Assembly (NCBI GenBank): GCA_965277415.1
Contig: CBDICS010000082.1
Location: forward strand, 124,001 to 188,000
Direction of reading: 5' to 3'
DNA length: 64,000 bases
Source of the DNA: JAHDHW01 sp965277415
GTDB taxonomy: Bacteria > Bacteroidota > Bacteroidia > Chitinophagales > Saprospiraceae
This document shows, in pieces, positions 10,359 through 18,919 of the stretch. The notes under the pieces were generated by a model that searched no databases, was not told the DNA's origin, and worked only from the letters and a program-made list of their open reading frames with translations. The translations under genes and the position numbers were made by a program. Each line of letters starts with the position of its first letter. Position 1 is the first letter of the stretch.

Positions 10359-10401
10359 GTCCTTTTGACTTGGCTCAAAAGGACCAAAAGCCCAAGGCTT
10401 T
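10359..10401. repeat. Two adjacent short palindromes upstream of the YhhN gene
   Basis: GTCCTTTTGA and TCAAAAGGAC form a perfect 10-bp stem with a 6-base loop (10359-10384). A second small palindrome AAAGCC-CAA-GGCTTT follows directly (10387-10401). They lie in the probable 5' leader of the YhhN gene and could be a regulatory hairpin or an interspersed repeat. Confidence 0.5.
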
Positions 10402-10643
10402 ATTCTTTTCTTTACGCTCAAAAATACGGAAAAATCTAAATCTTAAAAACTCGCCTATCATACAACACTTTGATTAATATATTCTAGATCAATATAAATT
10501 CAAACATATTTAATCATTTGCAAAGGCTCAAACAGTTTAAGATTCTTAACGACTTTTCCATATTTTTGAACTAAAAAGAATAAGGCCATTCGCCTAAATC
10601 TGGCATTCAAGCTTAAAAGTTTGAGCTTGATGACTCTTGGTTG

Positions 10644-11252
10644 TTAGTTATGTGGCCTTTTTTGTATTTCTATGGATATTTTCAAGTAATTATCAAGCAT
10701 TTTCAAGCCATGTTCTGTAAGAATAGATTCGGGATGAAACTGAAGGCCTAAGATAGGTAGAGATTGATGTGAGATGGCCATGATTTCGCCATCAGTTGTT
10801 TCTGCAATCACGTCTAATGGTGTCTGCTCTATATCTTCAAGTATTAATGAGTGATAGCGCATTACATTAAACCGAGCGGGCAAATCTTTGAATAGCGGAT
10901 GTCCATGATGCTTTAATACAGAGGTTTTTCCATGTATTGGTAATACCGCTTTTTTTAATCTTGCTCCAAAAAATTGACCTATCCCCTGATGACCTAGGCA
11001 AATACCCAATATTGGTTTTTTATTGTAAAAATATTCGATCAATGCCATCATGATACCCGCATCTTTTGGTTTTTGAGGTCCAGGAGACAAGACTAAAACA
11101 TCAAAATCTAATTTTGGAAAATCATCTTGTGAAAGCTCATCATTTCGAATGACCTCACAGGTTGTTTGCAGTTGAAGAAAATAATCATAAAGATTATAAG
11201 TAAAAGAATCGTAGTTATCAATGAGAAGTACCCTAGTTTTCAAGCTCTTCAT
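10644..11252 (-). CDS. pabA/trpG: Class I glutamine amidotransferase of anthranilate/aminodeoxychorismate synthase (PabA/TrpG)
   Basis: 202 residues, usual length for the family. It removes ammonia from glutamine and passes it to a chorismate-using partner, for folate (PabA) or tryptophan (TrpG). Visible motifs: IDNYDSFTYNLYDYF at 11-25, the oxyanion region SPGPQKPKDAG, the nucleophile Cys85 in GICLGHQGIG, and His173/Glu175 in FHPES. No trp or pab partner gene lies beside it, and single proteins of this type often serve both pathways, so the exact assignment is open. The start overlaps the end of the CvpA gene by 20 bases, indicating coupled translation. Confidence 0.9.
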   Translation of the reverse strand: MKSLKTRVLLIDNYDSFTYNLYDYFLQLQTTCEVIRNDELSQDDFPKLDFDVLVLSPGPQKPKDAGIMMALIEYFYNKKPILGICLGHQGIGQFFGARLKKAVLPIHGKTSVLKHHGHPLFKDLPARFNVMRYHSLILEDIEQTPLDVIAETTDGEIMAISHQSLPILGLQFHPESILTEHGLKMLDNYLKISIEIQKRPHN

Positions 11253-11829
11253 CCGTAATTATAGGTTTAGACTCTATCTGTTCTACACTCATATCTTCCA
11301 ATTTATCCATCATATCTAAGGAGGAGTTCCAGAACTCTTCAAACATAGGTTTGAAACGGTAAGCTATTGATTTCGCTTCGCTAGGAAATGTTTTCAAATA
11401 TGGATAGGAAACCGATTTTCTTTTAGTCAGGTCATCTATTAAATGAGCTTGATCTCCAAACCATATCAATACACTTAATAGCAATACCAATACGCCTCCT
11501 AATAAAACGCCTCCTGCTAATTGATTGATCACATTGATATTGGCAGTTTTCAATAAACCTTCCAAACCTCTGGCAATCATTCTAATAATAACCATAACAA
11601 TCACAAAGGATAATAAAAATCCTGCGAGAAACATTAAAGGATTATTATTATTAAAAGCTTTTTCAAGAAAATCCGTGGTGGCCGGTGCAAATTTAAATGC
11701 AGCCATCAATCCGAACAATAGAGAAAGGATAGTAAACACGGCGCTAATAATACCTTTAGCAAAACCAAGGTAGAAACCGTATAGGAGTGTAATTACAAAA
11801 ATAATGTCTATAACCATAACAAGCTGCAA
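11233..11829 (-). CDS. CvpA family membrane protein
   Basis: 198 residues with four hydrophobic segments (about 4-24, 27-47, 65-85 and 103-123) and the CvpA pattern DIIFVITLLYGFYLGFAKG near the N-terminus. Members are inner-membrane proteins linked to colicin V export and envelope maintenance; the molecular role is unclear. The C-terminal third is hydrophilic and acidic. The stop lies inside the start of the downstream amidotransferase gene (20-base overlap), so the two genes form an operon. Confidence 0.85.
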   Translation of the reverse strand: MQLVMVIDIIFVITLLYGFYLGFAKGIISAVFTILSLLFGLMAAFKFAPATTDFLEKAFNNNNPLMFLAGFLLSFVIVMVIIRMIARGLEGLLKTANINVINQLAGGVLLGGVLVLLLSVLIWFGDQAHLIDDLTKRKSVSYPYLKTFPSEAKSIAYRFKPMFEEFWNSSLDMMDKLEDMSVEQIESKPIITDEELEN

Positions 11830-11976
11830 ATTAAGACTTTATAGTATAAAAACCCTACCAATTTAGATGATTAACCGGATTTTAACGACGATATTGCTTT
11901 TTTAGGAGTGATTCCGCCCTTTAGGCTTGTAATCATTCTTTCGGAATTGGTGATCGTCATGTAGATTATGTGATTT

Positions 11977-12140
11977 AGAGCATGTTGGGAAATTGGGCTT
12001 CGAGCCGAAAACTGACAGTTTTTTGTTTAGACGAAGTTCAAAAACCGGAATTATGCCTTAGCATAATGAGGATTTTTGAGCTGAAGTATAAGCGAAAAAG
12101 TGGTGTTTGTAGGCCGAATGCTAATTCCCCAACATGCTCT
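11977..12140. repeat. Long imperfect palindrome, AGAGCATGTTG family, with shared apical core
   Basis: 164 bp. The arms AGAGCATGTTGGGAA (11977-11991) and TTCCCCAACATGCTCT (12125-12140) are inverted, and smaller complementary blocks continue inward. The apex contains GACGAAGTTCAAAAA and TTTTTGAGCTGAAGTATA, which resemble the apices of the palindromes at 14350 and 17329. It lies in the gap between cvpA and the SDR gene. A shortened relative is at 49303-49375 and a single arm at 7503. Confidence 0.75.
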
Positions 12141-12241
12141 TACAGGATTTATCCCAAATTTATAGAAATAACCTATTTTAAGAAGTATTTGCAAAAATAG
12201 AGTGCAAAGATTAAAATACTATTCCTTATCACCAAGTTTTT

Positions 12242-12303
12242 TTGAGTATGTTTAAACTTGTTCTTTATTCAATCGGTTATTTATTATTAATATTGAGTAT
12301 GTT
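12242..12303 (+). promoter_or_regulatory. Direct repeats TTGAGTATGTTT upstream of the SDR gene
   Basis: The 12-base word TTGAGTATGTTT occurs at 12242-12253 and again at 12292-12303, 50 bases apart, and both copies continue into a similar AAC end. They lie 37-99 bases upstream of the SDR start, where an operator would be expected. No regulator gene is adjacent; the function is inferred only from position and exact repetition. Confidence 0.35.
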
Positions 12304-12340
12304 TTGAACAAATCAACTAATAATCTGGAACAATTTAATT

Positions 12341-13042
12341 ATGAATATCGTAATAACTGGCGGCACAAAAGGCATTGGATTAGCCATCGCACATACATTT
12401 GCTAAAGAAAGTTTTAATTTGGCAATATGTTCTCGAAATAAAAAAGACCTTGATGAGCTGACAAAAAGCTTTAAGGCATCTTATCCGAATGTTCAAGTAT
12501 TAAGCATGCAAACGGATATGAGTAAAAAAAGCGAAGTGATGGCTTTTGCAGAATTCATCAAAAAAGAATGGAACACCCTTGATGTCTTAGTCAACAATGC
12601 TGGTGTATTTTTACCCGGAGAGATTCATAAGGAAGAAGATGGCATATTGGAGAATCAAATCGAAACGAATCTTTATAGTGCCTACTACTTGACCCGGGCT
12701 TTACTTTCTTTAATGCTCCCCAATAAGAAAGGACACATATTTAATATGTGCTCAATTGCAAGCTTTATGGCCTATCCTAATGGTGGATCCTACAGTATTT
12801 CAAAATTTGCATTATTAGGCTTTTCAAAAGTGCTAAGAGCAGAAATGCAGGATAAAGGAATAAAAGTGACCAGTATAATGCCTGGAGCGACTTGGTCAAA
12901 TTCTTGGGCAGGTGTAGACTTGCCAACAGAGCGATTAATGCAAGCTGATGATATAGCTATATCAGTCATTAGTGCATGGAAAATGAGCCCCTCAGCTGTC
13001 GTTGAAGACATTATTTTAAGACCACAATTAGGAGATTTGTAA
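12341..13042 (+). CDS. Short-chain dehydrogenase/reductase
   Basis: 233 residues, a classical SDR. The NAD(P)-binding motif GGTKGIG is at 7-13, NNAG at 85-88, catalytic Ser138 in MCSIAS, and Tyr151/Lys155 in SYSISKF. The substrate cannot be predicted. The basic residue after the first beta-strand (SRNKKDL) suggests NADPH. It is followed after one base by a nitroreductase gene, so the two are expected to be cotranscribed and may act in the same small-molecule reduction step. Confidence 0.9.
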   Translation: MNIVITGGTKGIGLAIAHTFAKESFNLAICSRNKKDLDELTKSFKASYPNVQVLSMQTDMSKKSEVMAFAEFIKKEWNTLDVLVNNAGVFLPGEIHKEEDGILENQIETNLYSAYYLTRALLSLMLPNKKGHIFNMCSIASFMAYPNGGSYSISKFALLGFSKVLRAEMQDKGIKVTSIMPGATWSNSWAGVDLPTERLMQADDIAISVISAWKMSPSAVVEDIILRPQLGDL

Positions 13043-13043
13043 T

Positions 13044-13709
13044 ATGATTAAAGATTATCCTTTCAAAAAGTATGTTCCTCAAAATTTTTCTGAACAGGAA
13101 ATGGAAATCAGGGCACAGTCTTTTTACGATTTTATGGAGAAAAGACGTTCTATTCGTCATTTTTCTGAGCGTCCTGTATCGAAAGAAATCATTGAAAATA
13201 TTATAATGACCGCTTCCACTGCTCCTTCTGGAGCACATAAACAACCTTGGTCGTTTTGTGCGGTTTCCTCTGAAGAAATAAAACTAAAGATAAGAAAGGC
13301 GGCTGAACTGGAAGAATATGAAAATTATCATGGGCGAATGTCTGATGAATGGTTAGATGACCTTAAACAGTTTGCTACTAATGAAGACAAACCTTTCTTG
13401 ACAACAGCGCCCTGGCTAATTGTCCTTTTTAAAAAAGCATATGATTTAGAAGCAGGACAAAAGAAAAAAAATTATTATGTCAATGAATCAGTCGGCATTG
13501 CAGCTGGATTTTTATTAACAGCTATTCATAATGCTGGCTTGATATCTTTGACGCATACGCCTAGTCCGATGAATTTTTTACAGAAAGTACTCAATAGACC
13601 TGAAAATGAAAGGGCTTTCTTACTTATTCCTGTTGGTTATCCAGCTTTTGATGCAGAAATACCCATTTTAAAAAGAAAGGAAAAAAGCGAAGTGTTGTTT
13701 TATTATTGA
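13044..13709 (+). CDS. Nitroreductase family FMN oxidoreductase
   Basis: 221 residues. The FMN phosphate-binding motif RRSIRHF is at 34-40, STAPSGAHKQPW at about 54-65, and the conserved C-terminal block SVGIAAGFLLTAIHNAGL is followed by PVGYPAFDAEIP. This arrangement is typical of the nitroreductase/iodotyrosine deiodinase-like branch. It uses flavin and NAD(P)H to reduce an unknown substrate. The ATG lies one base after the SDR stop codon, showing tight translational coupling. Confidence 0.9.
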   Translation: MIKDYPFKKYVPQNFSEQEMEIRAQSFYDFMEKRRSIRHFSERPVSKEIIENIIMTASTAPSGAHKQPWSFCAVSSEEIKLKIRKAAELEEYENYHGRMSDEWLDDLKQFATNEDKPFLTTAPWLIVLFKKAYDLEAGQKKKNYYVNESVGIAAGFLLTAIHNAGLISLTHTPSPMNFLQKVLNRPENERAFLLIPVGYPAFDAEIPILKRKEKSEVLFYY

Positions 13710-13854
13710 ACAATTTCATGGAGCACCTGTCCTTAAGGAATAGAAAGGAAGGTATATTTTCTACAGGTTAAATCAGTTTTTTTATTTCTATGACTTTTTT
13801 ATTTCTTAGCGTTATGGTTTTATGGTTAAACCATCAAAATTCTAATAGAATTTT

Positions 13855-13862
13855 TAATTTTG
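13855..13862 (+). promoter_or_regulatory. Bacteroidota-type -7 promoter box
   Basis: TAATTTTG fits TAnnTTTG exactly and lies 20 bases before the ATG of the next gene. No clear TTG -33 element is seen at the usual distance. Confidence 0.45.
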
Positions 13863-13881
13863 CAAGGATAAAATAAACTTC

Positions 13882-14349
13882 ATGAAATATTTGATAGGAT
13901 TTATAATTGGTGTTGTTGTTACGGCACTCTTTTTTTCGGCTAAGCTAAAAAAGGTAACAGCTGGTCTTGATGGAAAGTTTCAAAACACAGAGCTTTCCAT
14001 TAATGAGACCGAGCGAATGCCTGCTGACTTTGAACAATTTTATATTCAGTTTCATGAAGATAGCCTTTATCAGATTAATCATATCTTATTTCCACTCAGA
14101 GGATTACCGACTAATGCAGATAGCCTGACAGTAAGTAATGGAAACTTTCATTGGCAAAAAGAAGATTGGCAAATTCATAAACCTTTTAATAGTAAAAAAG
14201 GAGCATATAGTAGAGACTTTCTCAGCCTTGGAGATGTTATTACTGAAGAAATCTTTACGAAAGATGGTTTCGGTATGCAAAGGCGGTTTATGAAAACAGA
14301 TGATGAATGGTTTTTGATCTATTATTCGTCAATGAATAAAATGCGCTAA
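13882..14349 (+). CDS. Unknown small membrane-anchored protein
   Basis: 155 residues. An N-terminal hydrophobic segment (about 3-21, YLIGFIIGVVVTALFFSAK) would anchor it in the inner membrane with a soluble periplasmic part. The rest has short aromatic-rich beta-like stretches (FEQFYIQFHEDSLYQINH, WYLIYY-like end) and ends at 14349. No family recognised. The ATG follows a -7 box by 20 bases. The stop is directly followed by a 156-bp palindrome that fills the gap to the convergent MATE gene. Confidence 0.65.
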   Translation: MKYLIGFIIGVVVTALFFSAKLKKVTAGLDGKFQNTELSINETERMPADFEQFYIQFHEDSLYQINHILFPLRGLPTNADSLTVSNGNFHWQKEDWQIHKPFNSKKGAYSRDFLSLGDVITEEIFTKDGFGMQRRFMKTDDEWFLIYYSSMNKMR

Positions 14350-14505
14350 GGGACAGAGTATTAATAAGTGTCGGATATGGACTTGTTCTCCTTGCACTAT
14401 ACTTCCTCAAAAAAATAAGCCGTAAAGGACTATGCCTTATTTTTTTGACTCGTCTAGTACAAGGATAACTTCGTCTAATCTGGACACTTATTAATTCTCT
14501 ATCCC
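14350..14505. repeat. Long palindrome filling a convergent intergenic gap
   Basis: The left arm starts GGGACAGAGTATTAATAAG at 14350 and the right arm ends CTTATTAATTCTCTATCCC at 14505. The apex holds ACTTCCTCAAAAAAATAAG and CTTATTTTTTTGACTCGTC, an internal stem. It begins at the base after the stop of the 155-residue gene and ends on the last base of the MATE stop codon, so it is the complete gap. It could terminate transcription from both sides. Confidence 0.8.
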
Positions 14506-15890
14506 TAAACTTTAACTTTCTTCCACTTTCCTTTTCTAAAAACATAAATACTTATCAAAGCCAGAATACTTTCACTTATTGCAATTGACCAATAGACTCC
14601 GGCCGTTCCATAATCCAGTTGTACCAAGGTATACGCTAATGGAATCTGAATCAACCAAAAAGCAATTATATTAATAACAGTTGGCGTATAGGTATCTCCT
14701 GCACCATTGAAAGCTTGACCAAGCACCATTCCATATGCAAAGAAAACATAACCAACACAGATAATCCTGAGGCTGGTACTTCCAGCGTCGATAACATTAG
14801 GGTTGCTACTAAAAATAGAAAGAATTGGATGAGCCAAAATAAAGAAGATAATAGAGACTAATAGCAAAAAGATCATATTATAAAAAGCAGACGTCCAAAC
14901 AGCTTTTTCGGCTCGATCAGGTTTCTCTGCACCTAGATTTTGACCTACAAGTGTTGCCGCAGCATTAGCTAGGCCCCAGGATGGAAGAATAGTAAAAATG
15001 ATGACCCGAATAGACAATACATAACCAGCCAAAACCTCTTCAGAAAAATTAGTAGATATGATCCACATGATAAATAACCAACTTGCAGAGGCGATTAGAA
15101 ACTGAATGGTACTTCCAGCGGCAATTTTTATGATATTAATAATAATGTCAAATGCAAGGGTGAGATGCCGTTTTGCAATTTTGACGGCTGTTTTTCCATT
15201 AAACAAAATATATAACTGCACAAGAACGCCTACACCTCTACCAATAGAAGTCGCCACAGCCGCTCCCTGAACCCCTAATTCTGGAAAAGGGCCAATCCCA
15301 AAAATTAATAGTGGATCTAATATTATATTTAAGCCATTTGATAAGATGAGTACCCTCATGGCTACTGCTGCATTGCCCGCTCCCCGAAAAACGCCATTGA
15401 GTAAAAAGATGAGCATGATTACAATATTTGTTGCAAACATAATCTGGGTAAATCCGATACCTTCACGGATGAGTTTTTCGCTACCGCCCATTAATTCTAA
15501 TATCTCTCTTGCATAGAGCACACCTAAGACGCCAAGAACTATAGCTATGGCAATAGCAAGGAGGATAGCTTGGAAAGCAATAATATTTGCACCTTCAGGA
15601 TTTTTTTCACCAATTCTTCTAGACACCATGGCCATGGTTGCAGTCATTATTCCAATGGCCAAAGAATAAACAATCATCATTACTGACTCTGTAAGCCCGA
15701 CTACACCAATGGCTTCCTCACTGATTTTTCCAACAAAATAAATATCTACAATTGCAAATATAGATTCCATCGACATTTCTAAGATCATAGGGATTGCCAA
15801 GAGAATAATTGCTCGATTGATATTAATTTTGGTGAAATCTTCATCACTGCCTTTTACAGCCTGGATGACTAGATGGATGATTTTTTTCAT
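14505..15890 (-). CDS. MATE family efflux transporter
   Basis: 461 residues with twelve predicted membrane segments in two similar halves, the MATE arrangement. Characteristic pieces are AIPMILEMSMESIFAIVDIYFVG near the N-terminus and FRGAGNAAVAMRV in the middle. MATE proteins export cationic drugs or metabolites in exchange for Na+ or H+; specificity is not readable here. Single gene; its stop codon coincides with the end of a long palindrome, and an inverted-repeat element also lies upstream (16050). Confidence 0.9.
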   Translation of the reverse strand: MKKIIHLVIQAVKGSDEDFTKININRAIILLAIPMILEMSMESIFAIVDIYFVGKISEEAIGVVGLTESVMMIVYSLAIGIMTATMAMVSRRIGEKNPEGANIIAFQAILLAIAIAIVLGVLGVLYAREILELMGGSEKLIREGIGFTQIMFATNIVIMLIFLLNGVFRGAGNAAVAMRVLILSNGLNIILDPLLIFGIGPFPELGVQGAAVATSIGRGVGVLVQLYILFNGKTAVKIAKRHLTLAFDIIINIIKIAAGSTIQFLIASASWLFIMWIISTNFSEEVLAGYVLSIRVIIFTILPSWGLANAAATLVGQNLGAEKPDRAEKAVWTSAFYNMIFLLLVSIIFFILAHPILSIFSSNPNVIDAGSTSLRIICVGYVFFAYGMVLGQAFNGAGDTYTPTVINIIAFWLIQIPLAYTLVQLDYGTAGVYWSIAISESILALISIYVFRKGKWKKVKV

Positions 15891-16049
15891 ATGTTTAGAT
15901 CAATGAATATTCTAATTTTTTAATTCCCAAACCCTTTTTTATTTTTTTTATTTTTAATCAGTGCGTAGTATTTTTATTAAAATTTCGTTAAAGCTAAGAA
16001 TGCAAATTGATCTTTCGCTATTTTTAGGGCAAGAGAATTAATGTTTTTC

Positions 16050-16156
16050 GTTCTTTGACAAATATTGTGGACAAGCCGTAAATGAAATCGAAAGCGACTA
16101 AAGAAGCGTTGATTTTGTTTACGGCTTTGTCCCAAACACGGTATTTGTCAAAGAAC
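16050..16156. repeat. Palindromic element, GTTCTTTGACAAAT family, copy A
   Basis: 107 bp. The perfect arms GTTCTTTGACAAATA (16050-16064) and TATTTGTCAAAGAAC (16142-16156) are followed inward by GACAAGCCGTAAA paired with TTTACGGCTTTGTC. Located between the divergent MATE and HtrA genes, 24 bases before the HtrA start. Copy B is at 24481-24587. Confidence 0.85.
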
Positions 16157-16179
16157 AATGTTTTTTAAAATATAAATCA

Positions 16180-17331
16180 ATGAAGTTCTTAAAATTTTTA
16201 TTAGCTGGTGTATTACTTATTGGTGGATTCCTTTTGGGAACAGCTTGGAAGACGCAAGGATCAGAACAGACCCAATCTCAGGAAAGCCAGGCAATTGCAG
16301 AAAATTCTAGAAATGAAAACAGTAAAGAAGCCTTGGCAGATGTTTCAGAACCTAAAGCTTTCAATTTGACTAGTGATGAAAAAACAATCATCAAATTGTT
16401 TGAGGATGGTGCACCATCTACAGTTTTTATTAACACCTCAACCTATCGACGGGATTATTGGACTCGAAATGTAACAGAAATACCAAGAGGAGCAGGGACT
16501 GGCTTTATTTGGGATAAAGAAGGACACATTATTACAAATTACCATGTGATTCAAGGTGCAGATCGAGCAAAAGTCACCCTGGCTGATCAATCTACCTGGG
16601 ATGCAAAACTCGTTGGCTATGAAGCTAATAAAGATCTAGCTGTTTTAAAATTAGAAATACCTGCTGAACAACTTCGTCCTATTCCGCTTGGCGAATCTGA
16701 AAACCTCAAGGTAGGACAATTTGTAATTGCTATAGGAAACCCATTTGGATTAGATCATACTCTGACGACTGGAGTAATTAGTGCACTTGGACGAGAGATC
16801 GAATCGGTATCTGGTGCTCCTATTCGCGATATGATACAAACGGATGCAGCTATTAATCCAGGAAATTCCGGAGGACCATTATTGAATTCTTCGGGGCAGC
16901 TTATCGGTGTCAATACGGCTATTTATTCACCTTCGGGGGCTTATGCCGGGATTGGTTTTTCGATTCCTGTTGATATTGTAAAATGGGCAGTTCCACAATT
17001 GATTCAGCATGGGAAGATCATGAGGCCATCTATAGGAGTAGAGTTGGCAACTAATAATATTTCAAAAAGGCTAGGTATTGAAGGCGTATTGGTATTAAAT
17101 GTATTTGAAGGGAGTGCAGCCGATAAAGCTGGAATTTATCCAACTGTTCGTAATCAAAGAGGAGAAATAGAAATAGGGGATATTATTATGGGTTTGAACA
17201 ATGATGATATTAAAACGAGAAATGATCTGCTGCTTGCATTAGAAAAATATAAACCTGGAGATAAAGTTACCTTAAGGGTTTTTCGAGGAGATCAAGGTCT
17301 GATTATTCCTTTGGTTTTGGATGGTGCTTAG
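16180..17331 (+). CDS. HtrA/DegP-like trypsin-family serine protease with one PDZ domain
   Basis: 383 residues. An N-terminal membrane anchor or signal (about 4-22) is followed by a low-complexity Gln/Ser/Glu linker. The protease domain runs from about 70 to 270 with the catalytic triad His122 (TNYHVI), Asp152 (NKDLAVLKL) and Ser230 (NPGNSGGPLLN). A single PDZ domain follows (about 275-380). This matches periplasmic quality-control proteases that degrade or refold damaged envelope proteins. The gene has a palindromic element just upstream and another that starts within its stop codon, so both mRNA ends could fold. Confidence 0.93.
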   Translation: MKFLKFLLAGVLLIGGFLLGTAWKTQGSEQTQSQESQAIAENSRNENSKEALADVSEPKAFNLTSDEKTIIKLFEDGAPSTVFINTSTYRRDYWTRNVTEIPRGAGTGFIWDKEGHIITNYHVIQGADRAKVTLADQSTWDAKLVGYEANKDLAVLKLEIPAEQLRPIPLGESENLKVGQFVIAIGNPFGLDHTLTTGVISALGREIESVSGAPIRDMIQTDAAINPGNSGGPLLNSSGQLIGVNTAIYSPSGAYAGIGFSIPVDIVKWAVPQLIQHGKIMRPSIGVELATNNISKRLGIEGVLVLNVFEGSAADKAGIYPTVRNQRGEIEIGDIIMGLNNDDIKTRNDLLLALEKYKPGDKVTLRVFRGDQGLIIPLVLDGA

Positions 17332-17494
17332 TACACCGTAAAATAATTAAAATCGCTTTTGGTGGTCTCTTTTTCGATTTGAACTTCCTCAAATATTCCT
17401 TAAATAGCTAAGGCTATTCGCGTCACATTTGAGTCGTCAAATCAAAAAATAGCCTCAACCAAAACACAAAAGAATTTAATTTACGCTGTACTTA
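17329..17494. repeat. Long palindrome starting at the HtrA stop codon
   Basis: The outer arms TAGTACACCGTAAA and TTTACGCTGTACTTA pair with small mismatches. The inner AAAATCGCTTTTGG region pairs with CCAAAACACAAAAG, and the apex carries ACTTCCTCAAATATTCC and ATTTGAGTCGTC, the same apical words as the palindrome at 14350. Likely terminator function for the HtrA gene; also a member of the interspersed hairpin family. Confidence 0.75.
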
Positions 17495-17571
17495 GTAGAT
17501 AAAACAGCAATTTCTATGGTAAGCTATTTTCGTAGAAACTGCTGGTCAAAATATTTAGAGGTTCTAGCTTT

Positions 17572-17711
17572 TCAAGACTTACTAAACCTCACTATACTTC
17601 AAGCTATGCTCAGATTTGGCAAGTCTAAGATTCGTTAAATCACTAGCAACGCCTAAGACTTTCCAAATTTGCGGGAAGCTTCTAAGCTAAGCTAAATTTA
17701 GTAAGTCTTGA
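17572..17711. repeat. Further long palindrome in the 17332-18090 gap
   Basis: The arms TCAAGACTTACTAAA (17572-17586) and TTTAGTAAGTCTTGA (17697-17711) are perfect inverted copies. An inner pair, AGATTTGGCAAGTCTAAG and CTAAGACTTTCCAAATTT, continues the stem. A third copy of AAGTCTTGA follows at 17718. The 759-base gap 17332-18090 has no credible gene; besides repeats it holds only a small CAGCA/TGCTG hairpin at 17504-17543. Confidence 0.75.
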
Positions 17712-17810
17712 TTAGGAAGTCTTGAGAAGCAGAATGACCAAGCATCAAAATAATGTATTTTATTCATGTAAACATACTACAGTAGAAATTGCTGTACAGG
17801 CTGACAGCGA

Positions 17811-17877
17811 ATGCAAAGAAAATATTGTATATCCTGTTAATCCTGTCGAAAAAACTATTTGCGGTCAGCCTGTGTAG
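17811..17877. repeat. Dispersed repeat shared with 62034-62100
   Basis: Contains ATCCTGTTAATCCTGTC, AAAAAACTATTT and GTCAGCCTG in the same order and spacing as the stretch at 62034-62100 (ATCTTGTTAATCTTGTC and so on). Similar ATCCTGTTAATCCTG strings are, from memory, common in intergenic DNA of many bacteria. Confidence 0.6.
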
Positions 17878-17932
17878 ATAAAAAGAGATTTTTTAAAGAG
17901 GTGCTTAAACGTGAAGTCAATCACAGGCTAGA

Positions 17933-17970
17933 GGTGATTACCAAATCACTAGTCCTATAGGAACGATCAC
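17933..17970. repeat. Short palindromic unit of the ACCAAATCAC..GTCC family
   Basis: Reads GTGATTACCAAATCACTAG, then TCCTATAGGA and ACGATCAC. The same order of words recurs at 57926-57965 and 58135-58172 in the tandem repeat upstream of the thiamine receptor. A related set on the other strand is at 35967-36055. Confidence 0.5.
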
Positions 17971-18090
17971 TGAATCTTAAGTAGAAAAACAAGCAATTAA
18001 ATAACTTAATCTTCTATTAGTTTTGCTTGATATACAATAAGTACTATATTCCACATTATTAAGAACTATTAGAAGAAACTACAACAAAAG

Positions 18091-18912
18091 ATGGAATACT
18101 ATAATGTAGGGGAGGAGACGAGTATCCCAATCCTTGGACTAGGGACTTATCTCATCAAGGGAGAAGGAGCAGTAAGTATAATTGAAGAAGCGATTGATGT
18201 GGGATATCGACATATTGACACTGCACAACTTTATGAAAATGAAAATGAAGTAGGAACAGCTATTCAGCAATCTTCAATAGATCGCGCTGATATCTTTCTT
18301 ACAACTAAAGTCTGGCCAACACGCTTATCCAAAGAAGATTTTCTGCCTTCTGTTGAAGATAGTCTTCGAAAATTAAAAACGGAATATGTCGATTTACTCT
18401 TGGTACATTGGCCAAATGCAGAGATTCCTATTCAGGAGACTATCTCACAGTTGATCAAAGCCCAGGAAGATGGAAAAGCAAAACATATTGGTGTAAGTAA
18501 TTTTCCAATCGCTTTATTGGCGAGAACAAAAGGTATGGGGGCTAATATTATTTGTAATCAAGTGGAGTATCATCCTTATATTGACCAGACTGTTTTAAAG
18601 GACTGGATGGATCATAATCACCTATTTCTTACGGCTTATTGCCCATTAGCTCAGGGACGTGTTTTTAAAGATTCGAATGTGAAAGAGATTGCTGATCAAA
18701 TTGGCAAATCTGTTGCTCAAGTAGTCCTTCGCTGGTCAATACAACAGAAAAATGTGATGGCCATCCCAAAGAGTTCTAGTCTTGAACGGTTAAAAGCAAA
18801 TTTGGAAATTTTTGACTTTACGCTTTCAGAAGAGGAAATGAATTTAATTAATGCACTTTCAGTAGAAAATCAACGCTTTATTCGGCCATCGATGGAACCA
18901 GAATGGGACTAG
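18091..18912 (+). CDS. Aldo/keto reductase
   Basis: 273 residues, the usual length of the bacterial AKR5-type reductases. The catalytic tetrad is complete: Asp43 and Tyr48 in IDTAQLYENE, Lys73 in TTKVW, and His106 in LLVHWPN. The C-terminal NADPH-binding loop IPKSSSLERLKANL is clear. It reduces aldehydes or ketones with NADPH; similar enzymes act on methylglyoxal, 2,5-diketogluconate and related sugars. It converges with the MurQ gene, with only 7 bases between the two stops, and shows no operon partner. Confidence 0.92.
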   Translation: MEYYNVGEETSIPILGLGTYLIKGEGAVSIIEEAIDVGYRHIDTAQLYENENEVGTAIQQSSIDRADIFLTTKVWPTRLSKEDFLPSVEDSLRKLKTEYVDLLLVHWPNAEIPIQETISQLIKAQEDGKAKHIGVSNFPIALLARTKGMGANIICNQVEYHPYIDQTVLKDWMDHNHLFLTAYCPLAQGRVFKDSNVKEIADQIGKSVAQVVLRWSIQQKNVMAIPKSSSLERLKANLEIFDFTLSEEEMNLINALSVENQRFIRPSMEPEWD

Positions 18913-18919
18913 GGAAATA

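Noticed and set aside
10272..10421. 50-residue N-terminal extension of the YhhN protein
   Set aside because: The codons pass through two palindromes and do not resemble the family N-terminus.
11982..12200. 72-codon frame starting in the palindrome at 11977
   Set aside because: Most of it is the hairpin repeat; codon use and protein look random.
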